Source: an uncultured Christensenellaceae bacterium (lineage in GTDB: Bacteria; Bacillota; Clostridia; Christensenellales; UMGS416). From it: DNA of 64,000 nt. Positions within the stretch are counted from its first letter, which is position 1. Every line of letters starts with the position of its first letter. Position numbers and translations under genes: made by a program. The notes below the pieces were generated by a model that searched no databases, had not been told where the DNA came from, and saw only the letters and a list, made by a program, of their open reading frames with translations. The stretch lies in NCBI GenBank assembly GCA_944376795.1, contig CALWDW010000012.1, positions 1 through 64,000 of the forward strand, read 5' to 3'. Of the stretch, positions 16,469 to 23,495 are shown piece by piece.

Positions 16469-16592
16469 TCCCCGCCGCAGGCAAATTGCCCATTATGTGC
16501 ATGGCGCTTGTCAGTTTTGGCTATCCCGGCCGGGACGGCAAGGGGCTATAATGCAAGGGAACGGGGTACATCCCCGACAAGGAGGTAGTGCG

Positions 16593-17831
16593 ATGAAGAC
16601 CGAACGTTTCCCCTTGGGATTTTGGAACTATGTGGCCGCCGACCAACAGCATCCCGCCGATGTCCAGGATTGGGCGGACTGTGGCATCACCCTGACCATG
16701 AGCGCCGAGTATGTGGACGGGCGCAGCGATAAGGCCAATTTCCTGGCTACCTTGGACGCGTGCCAGGAAAAGGGAATCCGAATTATCGTCTGCGACAGCC
16801 GCGGACGCTGGCCCGGGGCCTCTACAGACGAAGCGGGCTTCCGCGCCCGCTTTGCCCAGGCGTTGGAGGACTTTGGCGGGCACCCGGCAGTTTTTGGTTT
16901 CCACGTAGGGGATGAGCCCCACGACCCGCTGGGACTGGCCGACGCCAAGGCAGCCTGCCGCATCGAGAAGGAGATGGCTCCCCATCTTACCCCCTTCCTC
17001 AATCATCTGCCTTTCTTTCCCCACATCGTGGACCGGCTCTGCCCCGGGCGCACCTATGACGCCTTCCTGGCGGAGTTTGCCCAGGAGGCACGGCTGGATA
17101 TGTTCAGCTACGACTGCTACGCCCAGATGAATGAAGGGGATGCCGGGGTGGAGCAGTATTTTGCTAACCTTTACACCTTTGGCAAGGCGGCACACCAGGC
17201 GGGGATCCCCCTGTGGAATACCGTGCTCAGTGTGGGGCACTTTAAGTACCGCTGCCCCAGCGAGGACGACCTGCGCTGGCAGCTCTTTACCAGCCTGGCC
17301 TGCGGCTGCAGGGCCATTATGTGGTTCTTTTTCTATATGCGGGAGCCTCACGTGAATTACCGTATTGCCCCCATTGATGAGCACGGAGAGAGGACCGCCA
17401 CCTACACCAGCATGAGCCGTATCCACCGCACCTTCCTGAAACGGGAGGCCGAGGCCATGAACGGTCTGACCCTGGATCGGGTCTTCCATGTGAACCGGGC
17501 TTATGGCGGCTTCCCCCTCTTTGTGGAGTACACCGATCCTCTGGTGGCCTACGTCCGCACCAGCGATCATACGCCTGCCATTTACTCGGTGTACCATGAC
17601 GAGGCAGGGCGGACGTATTTTTCGGTGGTGAATAACTCCGTGAAGGAATCCCTGCACGTGGACACGCTGGTGCGCGGAGAACCTCGCATCTTCCGGGTTG
17701 ACTTCGGCCCCCGGGAGACCGAGCTTACCGATGTCCAGTGGGGAGACGCCGCCTTTGGCCGGGAGGAGGGCGGGAGCCGGATCTCCACCTGGCTGGCCCC
17801 GGGACAGATGGAGCTCTACCGGGTGGAGTAG
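16593..17831 (+). CDS. Glycoside-hydrolase-like TIM-barrel protein, unknown specificity
   Basis: 412 residues; start after AAGGAGG. It reads as a (beta/alpha)8 barrel with LGFWNY, IIVCDSRG, VFGFHVGDEPHDPLG (a strand-4-type GDEP acid/base candidate near residue 110), DMFSYDCYAQM and IMWFFFYMREP, then a C-terminal beta domain (YSVYHDEAGRTYFSVVNNS). The overall shape recalls GH42-like or other clan A hydrolases, but the family is not certain. No signal peptide is present. Confidence 0.6.
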   Translation: MKTERFPLGFWNYVAADQQHPADVQDWADCGITLTMSAEYVDGRSDKANFLATLDACQEKGIRIIVCDSRGRWPGASTDEAGFRARFAQALEDFGGHPAVFGFHVGDEPHDPLGLADAKAACRIEKEMAPHLTPFLNHLPFFPHIVDRLCPGRTYDAFLAEFAQEARLDMFSYDCYAQMNEGDAGVEQYFANLYTFGKAAHQAGIPLWNTVLSVGHFKYRCPSEDDLRWQLFTSLACGCRAIMWFFFYMREPHVNYRIAPIDEHGERTATYTSMSRIHRTFLKREAEAMNGLTLDRVFHVNRAYGGFPLFVEYTDPLVAYVRTSDHTPAIYSVYHDEAGRTYFSVVNNSVKESLHVDTLVRGEPRIFRVDFGPRETELTDVQWGDAAFGREEGGSRISTWLAPGQMELYRVE

Positions 17832-17923
17832 CCCGCCGGGCCGGAGAAACGTCCGGCATGCCCTTCCCCTGCGAGAGCCGGGACGCGGCTCCGCTTCCAA
17901 CCGTATAGCTATTCTTCATAAGA

Positions 17924-17954
17924 CCAGGGCGGGGCCATAGAGGCCCCGCCCTGG
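17924..17954. terminator. Bidirectional terminator between convergent genes
   Basis: A perfect 13-bp GC-rich stem (17924-17936 with 17942-17954), 5-nt loop, lies between the TIM-barrel gene and the convergent CAP gene. Confidence 0.7.
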
Positions 17955-18044
17955 CTTGTTGTTGCCGCCGTTTGCGAGAGGCTGACGCGTTTTTATAAGC
18001 GTTGGCCTTAGAAACTCCAGGGGGCTGGACCCCTCCGGCGCTCC

Positions 18045-18671
18045 TTATGCCAGGCGGGCAAACCATTCGGTGATGGTATAGGCGCCTTGGGAGCTATCAT
18101 AGACAATGCCAAGCCCCACATGGGTATAATTTGCGCCCAGAATGTTAGCCCTGTGTCCTTCAGAAGCCATGAGAGCTGCATGGGCCTTTTCCAGTGTGGC
18201 ATACCGGGCAATATTTTCTCCAGCGCCTAGGGTGCGGATGCCTGAGGCGGCAAGACGGGCCTGAAAGCTTCCGTACGTGGGAGAGGTGTGGGAGAAAAAG
18301 CCGTTGGCCTGCATATCCAGGCTGTGAGAGAGCGCGGCCGCTGACAGAGAGGAATCCAGGGTCAATGCAGATAGCCCGTTTTTTGCGCGATCCGTATTGA
18401 TGAGCTGCAGAAGAGTCTGAACGTCGCCCGAGACGGGCCGGGCTTCCTCCGTAGGCGCGGGGGTGACGGCAGCCGTAGGCGCGGGGGGGATGTTTATCAA
18501 GCCATGGCAGGACAGAATCTCGCAAAGCTCCTCCCAGATAGCGGCGCACAGCGACTGCGGGCAAGACGGGGCGAAGCGTTCCGTATCCGCTGAACAGGCG
18601 GCCGAAGCCGGTCCGGCCAGTAACGCGGTGACGCTGATCGCGCATAGTGTGGAGAGGAGAACCTTTTTCAT
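18045..18671 (-). CDS. Secreted CAP/SCP-domain protein (YkwD-like)
   Basis: 208 residues. A signal peptide (MKKVLLSTL...GPASA) is followed by a Cys-rich stretch (CSADTERFAPSCPQSLC), a Pro/Thr/Ala linker, and a ~130-residue CAP domain starting LLQLINTDRAKNGLSALTLD. Conserved CAP features are HSLDMQANGFFSHTSP, GENIARY, SEGHRANILGANYTHVGLG and the final beta strands. In spore formers such proteins are often extracellular or spore-coat associated; the activity is unknown. The four Cys near the mature N-terminus are unusual for the family. Confidence 0.87.
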   Translation of the reverse strand: MKKVLLSTLCAISVTALLAGPASAACSADTERFAPSCPQSLCAAIWEELCEILSCHGLINIPPAPTAAVTPAPTEEARPVSGDVQTLLQLINTDRAKNGLSALTLDSSLSAAALSHSLDMQANGFFSHTSPTYGSFQARLAASGIRTLGAGENIARYATLEKAHAALMASEGHRANILGANYTHVGLGIVYDSSQGAYTITEWFARLA

Positions 18672-18859
18672 GGATGCCTCGCTTTCTTGCAGATAGAAGT
18701 TGCATACTCCCTGTCGATTGTGCATAATAGTTTTCGTGCTCGGAACCCGTTCTGAGACAGAAATTGGGCGGCATGGATACTTGCACCAGGGTTGTTGCGA
18801 ATGTAATACAAACGTAACAATAATGCAATAAAATTGTCAGTTTTTTCCCATGGAAAGAA

Positions 18860-18888
18860 TTGCCTTTGCACGGGGCTGGGTGTATGAT
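18860..18888 (+). promoter_or_regulatory. Candidate promoter of the zinc-ribbon gene
   Basis: TTGCCT (18860-18865), 17 bp, TATGAT (18883-18888), 49 bp before the start codon, in the 266-bp divergent region shared with the CAP gene. Confidence 0.45.
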
Positions 18889-18937
18889 AATATCTCAATG
18901 GTAGACTCGAAATAGAATGATGGATGAGGTGGATTGC

Positions 18938-19306
18938 ATGGCGTTGGTAAAGTGCCCTCGTTGTGAGCTCAACTATATGAAAGAGGGCGAGAAGTATTGC
19001 ACCGTGTGCGCGCGGGAAATGCGCGGGGTGGATGACAGCCATGAGCATGTGGAGATCTGCCTGGTCTGCGGCGAGCGTCCCGCCCAGCCCGGCAGCGAGC
19101 TGTGCTCCCAGTGCCTGCGGGAGCACAAGCGAATCGGCGAGGAGGACGAAACCTTTTCCGACGAGACGCCCGAGGAGATCCTGGACGATACCGAGGATCT
19201 GGACGACATGGAAATCGAGCTGACGCCGCCCGATGACGCGCCGGAGAGCGAGCTGGAGGATATGGAGAGGGAATTTGGCGACGACGAAGAAGACGAGGAC
19301 GAGTAG
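18938..19306 (+). CDS. Zinc-ribbon protein with acidic tail
   Basis: 122 residues. Two CxxC pairs near the start (VKCPRCELNY, YCTVCARE) and two more (CLVCGERP, LCSQCLRE) suggest two treble-clef or zinc-ribbon sites. The last ~60 residues are almost all Asp/Glu. The start at 18938 has GAGGTGG six bases upstream. The function is unknown; the acidic tail suggests a protein-protein or RNA-mimic interaction. A metallophosphoesterase gene follows 45 bp later on the same strand and is probably co-transcribed. Confidence 0.75.
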   Translation: MALVKCPRCELNYMKEGEKYCTVCAREMRGVDDSHEHVEICLVCGERPAQPGSELCSQCLREHKRIGEEDETFSDETPEEILDDTEDLDDMEIELTPPDDAPESELEDMEREFGDDEEDEDE

Positions 19307-19351
19307 GGCCGCGCGGGGGCGCCGGCGGCTCTCTAACCGCCAGGAGGACCG

Positions 19352-20077
19352 ATGAAGATTTTTGCCATATCGGATCTGCATCTGTCTAAGGCATGTCCCA
19401 AGCCTATGAATATCTTTGGGCCTCATTGGGAAGGACATTGGGAGCGGGTGCAGGAGCGCTGGAAGGCCAAGGTGGGCGAAGAGGATGTGGTGCTTATCGG
19501 CGGGGATATTTCTTGGGCCATGAGCTTGGAGGACGCCCGGGCCGATCTGGCGGAGATTGGCGCTCTTCCTGGAAAGAAGGTGCTTCTGCGGGGAAACCAT
19601 GATTACTGGTGGGGTTCGCTCTCCCGGGTGCGGGAAGCGGCGGGGCCCGGCTTTTTTGTGCTGCAGAATGACAGCCTTCGGTGCGGGAAGGCGGTCATTG
19701 CCGGAACCCGGGGCTGGAGCTGTGCGGCGTCGGCTTCCACCGCCCAGGATGAGAAGATCCTTCGCCGGGAAGCCCAGCGCCTGGAGCTATCTTTGGCCCA
19801 CGCCGCCAGGCAGCGGCAGGAAGGGGACAGGCTGCTGGTGATGATGCACTACCCTCCCTTTAATGACAAGCAGGAGCCTTCGGTATTGACCGAGATCCTG
19901 GAGTCGGCCGGCGTGGATCAGGTTAGCTATGGGCATCTTCATGGGCCCCATCTGGCGTTCGCCTTTGAAGGGGAGCTCCGGGGCGTGCGTTACCGCATGG
20001 TGTCCTGCGACTACCTGCGCTGTGATCCGGCTATGCTGGCCCGGGAAACCGAGGACGGCGCCATGGAAATTTTATAG
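19352..20077 (+). CDS. Calcineurin-like metallophosphoesterase
   Basis: 241 residues with the complete motif set of the family: ISDLHLS (motif I), GGDISW (II), GNHDYWW (III), MMHYPPF (IV) and YGHLHGPH (V), all in order. It binds two metal ions and cleaves a phosphoester. The GDISWAM...GNHDYWWGS pattern is shared with YkuE-type or uncharacterised clostridial phosphoesterases; the substrate is unknown. It is preceded by the zinc-ribbon gene and ended by two tandem terminators. Confidence 0.9.
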   Translation: MKIFAISDLHLSKACPKPMNIFGPHWEGHWERVQERWKAKVGEEDVVLIGGDISWAMSLEDARADLAEIGALPGKKVLLRGNHDYWWGSLSRVREAAGPGFFVLQNDSLRCGKAVIAGTRGWSCAASASTAQDEKILRREAQRLELSLAHAARQRQEGDRLLVMMHYPPFNDKQEPSVLTEILESAGVDQVSYGHLHGPHLAFAFEGELRGVRYRMVSCDYLRCDPAMLARETEDGAMEIL

Positions 20078-20078
20078 A

Positions 20079-20100
20079 GGGCTGGGACAAGCCCTTTTTT
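20079..20100 (+). terminator. Terminator 1 after the metallophosphoesterase gene
   Basis: 5-bp stem GGGCT/AGCCC with 6-nt loop directly followed by six T (20095-20100), starting 2 bp past the stop codon. Confidence 0.75.
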
Positions 20101-20106
20101 GCAATA

Positions 20107-20138
20107 GGCGGACTCCCGCAAGGGGGGAGCGCCCTTTT
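20107..20138 (+). terminator. Terminator 2 (tandem)
   Basis: Interrupted GC stem (GGCG...CGCC outside, CTCCC/GGGAG inside) followed by five T; it backs up the first terminator. Confidence 0.6.
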
Positions 20139-20175
20139 TGCTTGCGATGGCATGGCGGAGAATGGAGGACGGAAA

Positions 20176-21396
20176 ATGGATAAGGTCTTCACGGTGAAGA
20201 GGGGAAGAATCGTGGACGCCGAGGGAGCGCCTGCGCGTCTGCATGGCGTGAATGTGGTGAATAAGGATCCCCGTGCCGGGTATTTGTATTTCTTGTCCCA
20301 GGAGGACTGGGACGCTTTGGCGCGGATTGGGGTGAACTGTGTCCGCCTGGGCATCTTTTGGGATGGACTGGAGCCGAGCCCCAGAAGATTTGCGTCCCGG
20401 TACCTGGATCAGGTGGAGCGGCAGGTGGATGCATTTGCCAACCACGGGATTGCGGTTATTTTGGATATGCATCAGGACCTTTACGCACGCCGGTATGCCG
20501 ACGGCGCCCCGGACTGGGCGGTTCTCAACGACGGGATGCCGCACAGGGCGCTGCCGGGGATGTGGAGCAGCGCTTATCTGATAAGCCCGGCGGTACAGCA
20601 TGCCATCGACAGCTTTTGGTCCAATGCGATGTTGCCGGACGGATGGAGGCTGCAGGAGCATTTCCAGGAGGCCTGGCGCCGGGTGGCCGCCCGGTTTGGC
20701 GACCATCCCTATGTGGTGGGTTATGACCTCTACAACGAGCCCATTCCCGGCAGCGGGGCGGGCGCCACGGCCGCCCGTCTGCAGGATGCCGTGCAGGACT
20801 GCCTGTCGCGGGAAGCGGGACGTCCCGTCAAAAAGGCGGAACTCTGGGATCTCTATACCCAACCAAGCCATCTGGAGAAATGGCTGCGGGAACTTCCGCT
20901 CAAGACGTATATCGATGTGATCGATACCGTCGCGCCGTATGGCGAGGTGTTTGACCGCACGGTGCTGCAGCCCTTTTACAATAGGGTGGCGGCGGCCATT
21001 CGAGTGGAGGATTCCAGTACCATGCTGTTTTTCTGCAACAGCTACTTTGGCAATCTGGGGGTCCCTTCGGCGCTGGAAGCTTTGGGAGGCCGGTATCCCG
21101 ATCCTTGCCAGGTGTATGCGCCCCATGGCTATGACTTGGTGGTGGACACGGACGTTCAGGCATATTCCCAGGAACGGGTGAATTTCATCTTCTGCCGGCA
21201 CGCCAAAGCGGCGCGGCGTATGGGCGTCCCGATGGTGGTGGGGGAATGGGGCGCGTTTTACGGCGACACCGCCGCACGGGACAGGGTGCGGGCAACCCTG
21301 CTTACGCTGGAGGCGCTGGAAGCAGGGGATATGTATTGGTGCTATGTCCCCGGGGAGACCCGCCAGACCCCTTGCTTCTCCCAGCTGGCCCTGTAA
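20176..21396 (+). CDS. Endoglycoceramidase-like glycoside hydrolase family 5, no signal peptide
   Basis: 406 residues, start after GGAGGACGGAAA. The layout follows endoglycoceramidases: LHGVNVVNK, IGVNCVRLGIFWDGLEP, VILDMHQDLYARRYADGAPDWA, a W...Y...V..AIDSFWSN segment, GYDLYNEPIPG with acid/base E188 and VVGEWGAFYG with nucleophile E357. Endoglycoceramidases cut the glycan from the ceramide of glycosphingolipids, and related GH5 enzymes act on simpler glycolipids. Known ones are secreted, whereas this one has no signal peptide, so either the substrate is imported or specificity differs. Confidence 0.82.
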   Translation: MDKVFTVKRGRIVDAEGAPARLHGVNVVNKDPRAGYLYFLSQEDWDALARIGVNCVRLGIFWDGLEPSPRRFASRYLDQVERQVDAFANHGIAVILDMHQDLYARRYADGAPDWAVLNDGMPHRALPGMWSSAYLISPAVQHAIDSFWSNAMLPDGWRLQEHFQEAWRRVAARFGDHPYVVGYDLYNEPIPGSGAGATAARLQDAVQDCLSREAGRPVKKAELWDLYTQPSHLEKWLRELPLKTYIDVIDTVAPYGEVFDRTVLQPFYNRVAAAIRVEDSSTMLFFCNSYFGNLGVPSALEALGGRYPDPCQVYAPHGYDLVVDTDVQAYSQERVNFIFCRHAKAARRMGVPMVVGEWGAFYGDTAARDRVRATLLTLEALEAGDMYWCYVPGETRQTPCFSQLAL

Positions 21397-21434
21397 TGCC
21401 TGCCGCCCTCCCTGTAGAATCCTTGCCAGAACTG

Positions 21435-21461
21435 GCCGTCCCGCGCGGGACGGCTTTTTTT
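21435..21461 (+). terminator. Terminator after the GH5 gene
   Basis: 8-bp stem GCCGTCCC/GGGACGGC, 4-nt loop GCGC, followed by seven T. It isolates the GH5 gene from the dcw promoter downstream. Confidence 0.9.
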
Positions 21462-21510
21462 ATTGGGCAAACCTGCGGGAGGGAATTTTCATTTGTAAAT
21501 TCCTTGCATC

Positions 21511-21517
21511 AAAGTGG
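21511..21517 (+). promoter_or_regulatory. Upstream MraZ-box-like repeat
   Basis: AAAGTGG within ATCAAAGTGG; the same 10-mer recurs exactly 70 bp downstream (21578-21587). It lies 20 bp above the -35 of the dcw promoter. Confidence 0.5.
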
Positions 21518-21536
21518 ATTTATCGGGGTAAAGGGG

Positions 21537-21565
21537 TTTACATCCCTGTTTTAACCCGATATAAT
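21537..21565 (+). promoter_or_regulatory. Sigma-A promoter of the dcw cluster
   Basis: TTTACA (21537-21542), 17 bp, TATAAT (21560-21565). It is 66 bp upstream of mraZ and flanked by AAAGTGG repeats. Confidence 0.85.
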
Positions 21566-21580
21566 AAGTGTGTATCCATC

Positions 21581-21607
21581 AAAGTGGGGCAAAGTGGTGG
21601 AAGTTGG
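21581..21607 (+). promoter_or_regulatory. MraZ operator: three AAAGTGG-type repeats with 10-bp period
   Basis: AAAGTGG at 21581, AAAGTGG at 21591 and a degenerate AAGTTGG at 21601, each 10 bp apart, lie between the -10 and the mraZ ribosome-binding site. MraZ is known to bind short direct repeats with a 10-bp period upstream of its own gene, so this is probably the autoregulatory site. Confidence 0.8.
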
Positions 21608-21630
21608 AGGAATACGGAAGGAGGGATTGC

Positions 21631-22083
21631 ATGGCGATCAAGGGCTTCATGGGCCGCTATGAGCATACATTGGATGCCAAGGGCCGCCTGTTTATCCCGG
21701 CCAAGTTCCGTGCGGGACTGGGGGAGACCTTCATAATCTGTCCTTCCTTCCATCAGAACTGCCTCTGGGCGTTTTCGGAGGAGACCTTTAATGAGATCAT
21801 TGATAAGCTGGCCGGCGTCTCCCTGATGGATGAGGACAGCACGATGATTGAATCTTTCCTGTTCCAAAATGCCAACGATGTGACGCTGGACAGCCAGGGA
21901 CGGGTCAATATCTCCCCGGAGCACCGGCAGTGCGCTTCCCTGCAGAAGGATGTTGTGATTGCCGGCACCCGGAATCGCGTGGAGATCTGGGACAAGGAGC
22001 TCTACCTGGCCCGCAAGCCCGTGATGGACGAGCGGTTCCGTGCCGCCATGGAGCGCGCGGCGGCAAAGGGCGTGGTGATCTGA
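21631..22083 (+). CDS. mraZ: Division/cell-wall cluster transcriptional regulator MraZ
   Basis: 150 residues, start after GGAAGGAGG. Two AbrB-like MraZ repeats are seen: GRYEHTLDAKGRLFIPAKFR (N-terminal) and NANDVTLDSQGRVNISPEHR (C-terminal), each with the D-x-x-GR-x-x-IP/S signature. MraZ forms a ring that binds direct repeats and represses the dcw operon; such repeats lie directly upstream. Its stop overlaps the rsmH start by one base (TGATG), so translation is coupled. Confidence 0.96.
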   Translation: MAIKGFMGRYEHTLDAKGRLFIPAKFRAGLGETFIICPSFHQNCLWAFSEETFNEIIDKLAGVSLMDEDSTMIESFLFQNANDVTLDSQGRVNISPEHRQCASLQKDVVIAGTRNRVEIWDKELYLARKPVMDERFRAAMERAAAKGVVI

Positions 22084-23069
22084 TGGCGCGGCCCTTTGCG
22101 CACACCTCCATTATGCTGGAGGCCTGCCTGGAGCATCTGGCGCCCCAGGAGGGAATGACCTTCCTGGACGGCACCCTGGGCGGCGGAGGCCATGCCGAAG
22201 CGGTCTTGGAGCGCTTGGGGGCGTCCGGCCGCCTGTACGGGATCGACCGGGATCCGGAGGCCCTGGAGGCGGCGTCCCGCCGTCTGTCTCGGTTTGGAGC
22301 GTCCTTTGTGCCGGTGCACGGCAACTACAAGGATGCCGCTGCCCTGCTGGCACAGCACGGCGTGGAGGCGCTGGATGGCGCGCTGCTGGACCTGGGGGTG
22401 TCTTCCTACCAGCTGGACGAGCCCTCCCGGGGATTTTCCTACAATGCGGATGCCCCGCTGGACATGCGGATGGATCCTTCCGCCCCGTATTCGGCTTATG
22501 ATGTGGTCAATACCCTGTCCCGTGAGCGGCTGACGGAAATCCTGCGCCGCTACGGGGAGGAAAAGTGGGCGCCGCGTATTGCCCAATTTATCGTAAAGCG
22601 CCGGGAGATTTCGCCCATTGCCACCACCGGGGATCTGGTGGAGGTGATTCTGGCGGCCATTCCTGCCGGGGCCCGACGGGGAGGCCCCCATCCCGCCAAG
22701 CGCACTTTCCAGGCCATTCGCATTGAGGTCAACGGCGAACTGGAGGGGCTGGGGGACGCCGTTACATCGCTGATCGGGCTGCTCAGGCCCGGGGGGCGGC
22801 TGGCGGTGATCACGTTTCACTCTCTGGAGGACCGGGCGGTGAAGGAGGCCATGGCCGCGGCCGAGAACCCGTGCGTCTGTCCACCCAGCGCGCCGTACTG
22901 TATCTGCGGGCGGATTTCCCAGGGGAAGCGAATCCCCCATAAACCCTTGGTTCCATCTGCGGCGGAGATCGAGGCCAATCCCCGATCCCGCAGCGCGAAG
23001 CTACGTATATTTGTCAAGGCCGATGCGGAAGGCCGAGTTCTGATAGACAGGGAGCGTGAATACACATGA
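22083..23069 (+). CDS. rsmH: 16S rRNA (cytosine1402-N4)-methyltransferase
   Basis: 328 residues. HTSIMLEACLEHL, then the SAM-binding FLDGTLGGGGHAEAVLE, GIDRDPEAL, LLDLGVSSYQLDEPSRGFSY and RTFQAIRIEVNGEL, ending with FHSLEDRAVKE, give the complete RsmH/MraW order. It methylates N4 of C1402 of 16S rRNA in the ribosomal P site. It overlaps mraZ by 1 bp and ftsL by 4 bp (ATGA). Confidence 0.96.
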   Translation: MARPFAHTSIMLEACLEHLAPQEGMTFLDGTLGGGGHAEAVLERLGASGRLYGIDRDPEALEAASRRLSRFGASFVPVHGNYKDAAALLAQHGVEALDGALLDLGVSSYQLDEPSRGFSYNADAPLDMRMDPSAPYSAYDVVNTLSRERLTEILRRYGEEKWAPRIAQFIVKRREISPIATTGDLVEVILAAIPAGARRGGPHPAKRTFQAIRIEVNGELEGLGDAVTSLIGLLRPGGRLAVITFHSLEDRAVKEAMAAAENPCVCPPSAPYCICGRISQGKRIPHKPLVPSAAEIEANPRSRSAKLRIFVKADAEGRVLIDREREYT

Positions 23070-23455
23070 ACATGCCAGCTTACGACTATGCCAGGCCCTA
23101 TGCTGCCGGCAGTGTCGCGCGTGCGCCCCAAGCAGGGAAGGCTTCCCGGCCCGGATTTGCGCGCTTTGCCTCCCGTCTAGCCCTTGTGGTGGTGGTGATT
23201 GCTGTCCTGGGCTTTATCGTCTTTGCCCAGTCCATGGTGACGGCACTGCAGGTGGATATTCGCGTGCTGAAGAGCGACATTGAGCTGGAGCAGAGCCAGC
23301 AGAGCCGTATCACGGAGAAAATCCATACCCAAAACAATATCAACCGCATCATGACCGAGGCGGAGGCGCTGGGGATGGGGTATCCCGACGCCGACTCCAT
23401 TCTCTATGTTGTGCCTCAGGTTGAAGGGGAGGATGTTATGCTGGCGGACCGCTGA
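23066..23455 (+). CDS. ftsL: FtsL-like cell division protein
   Basis: 129 residues, sharing ATGA with the rsmH stop. A cytoplasmic basic N-terminus (~35 residues) is followed by one membrane segment (LALVVVVIAVLGFIVFAQS) and an extracytoplasmic heptad-like coiled coil (MVTALQVDIRVLKSDIELEQSQQSRITEKI), the FtsL/DivIC plan. FtsL proteins diverge strongly in sequence, so position between rsmH and ftsI is the main evidence. It should bring FtsQ/DivIB and the FtsW-FtsI pair together at the septum. Confidence 0.85.
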   Translation: MNMPAYDYARPYAAGSVARAPQAGKASRPGFARFASRLALVVVVIAVLGFIVFAQSMVTALQVDIRVLKSDIELEQSQQSRITEKIHTQNNINRIMTEAEALGMGYPDADSILYVVPQVEGEDVMLADR

Positions 23456-23495
23456 GTTCCCGCTCATGTTTGCGGGCGAATAAGGAGGATAAACC

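Noticed and set aside
16508-16552. TTGTCA and TATAAT upstream of the GH-like TIM-barrel gene
   Set aside because: The spacing of 33 bp is too long for a sigma-A promoter, and no nearer -35 was found.
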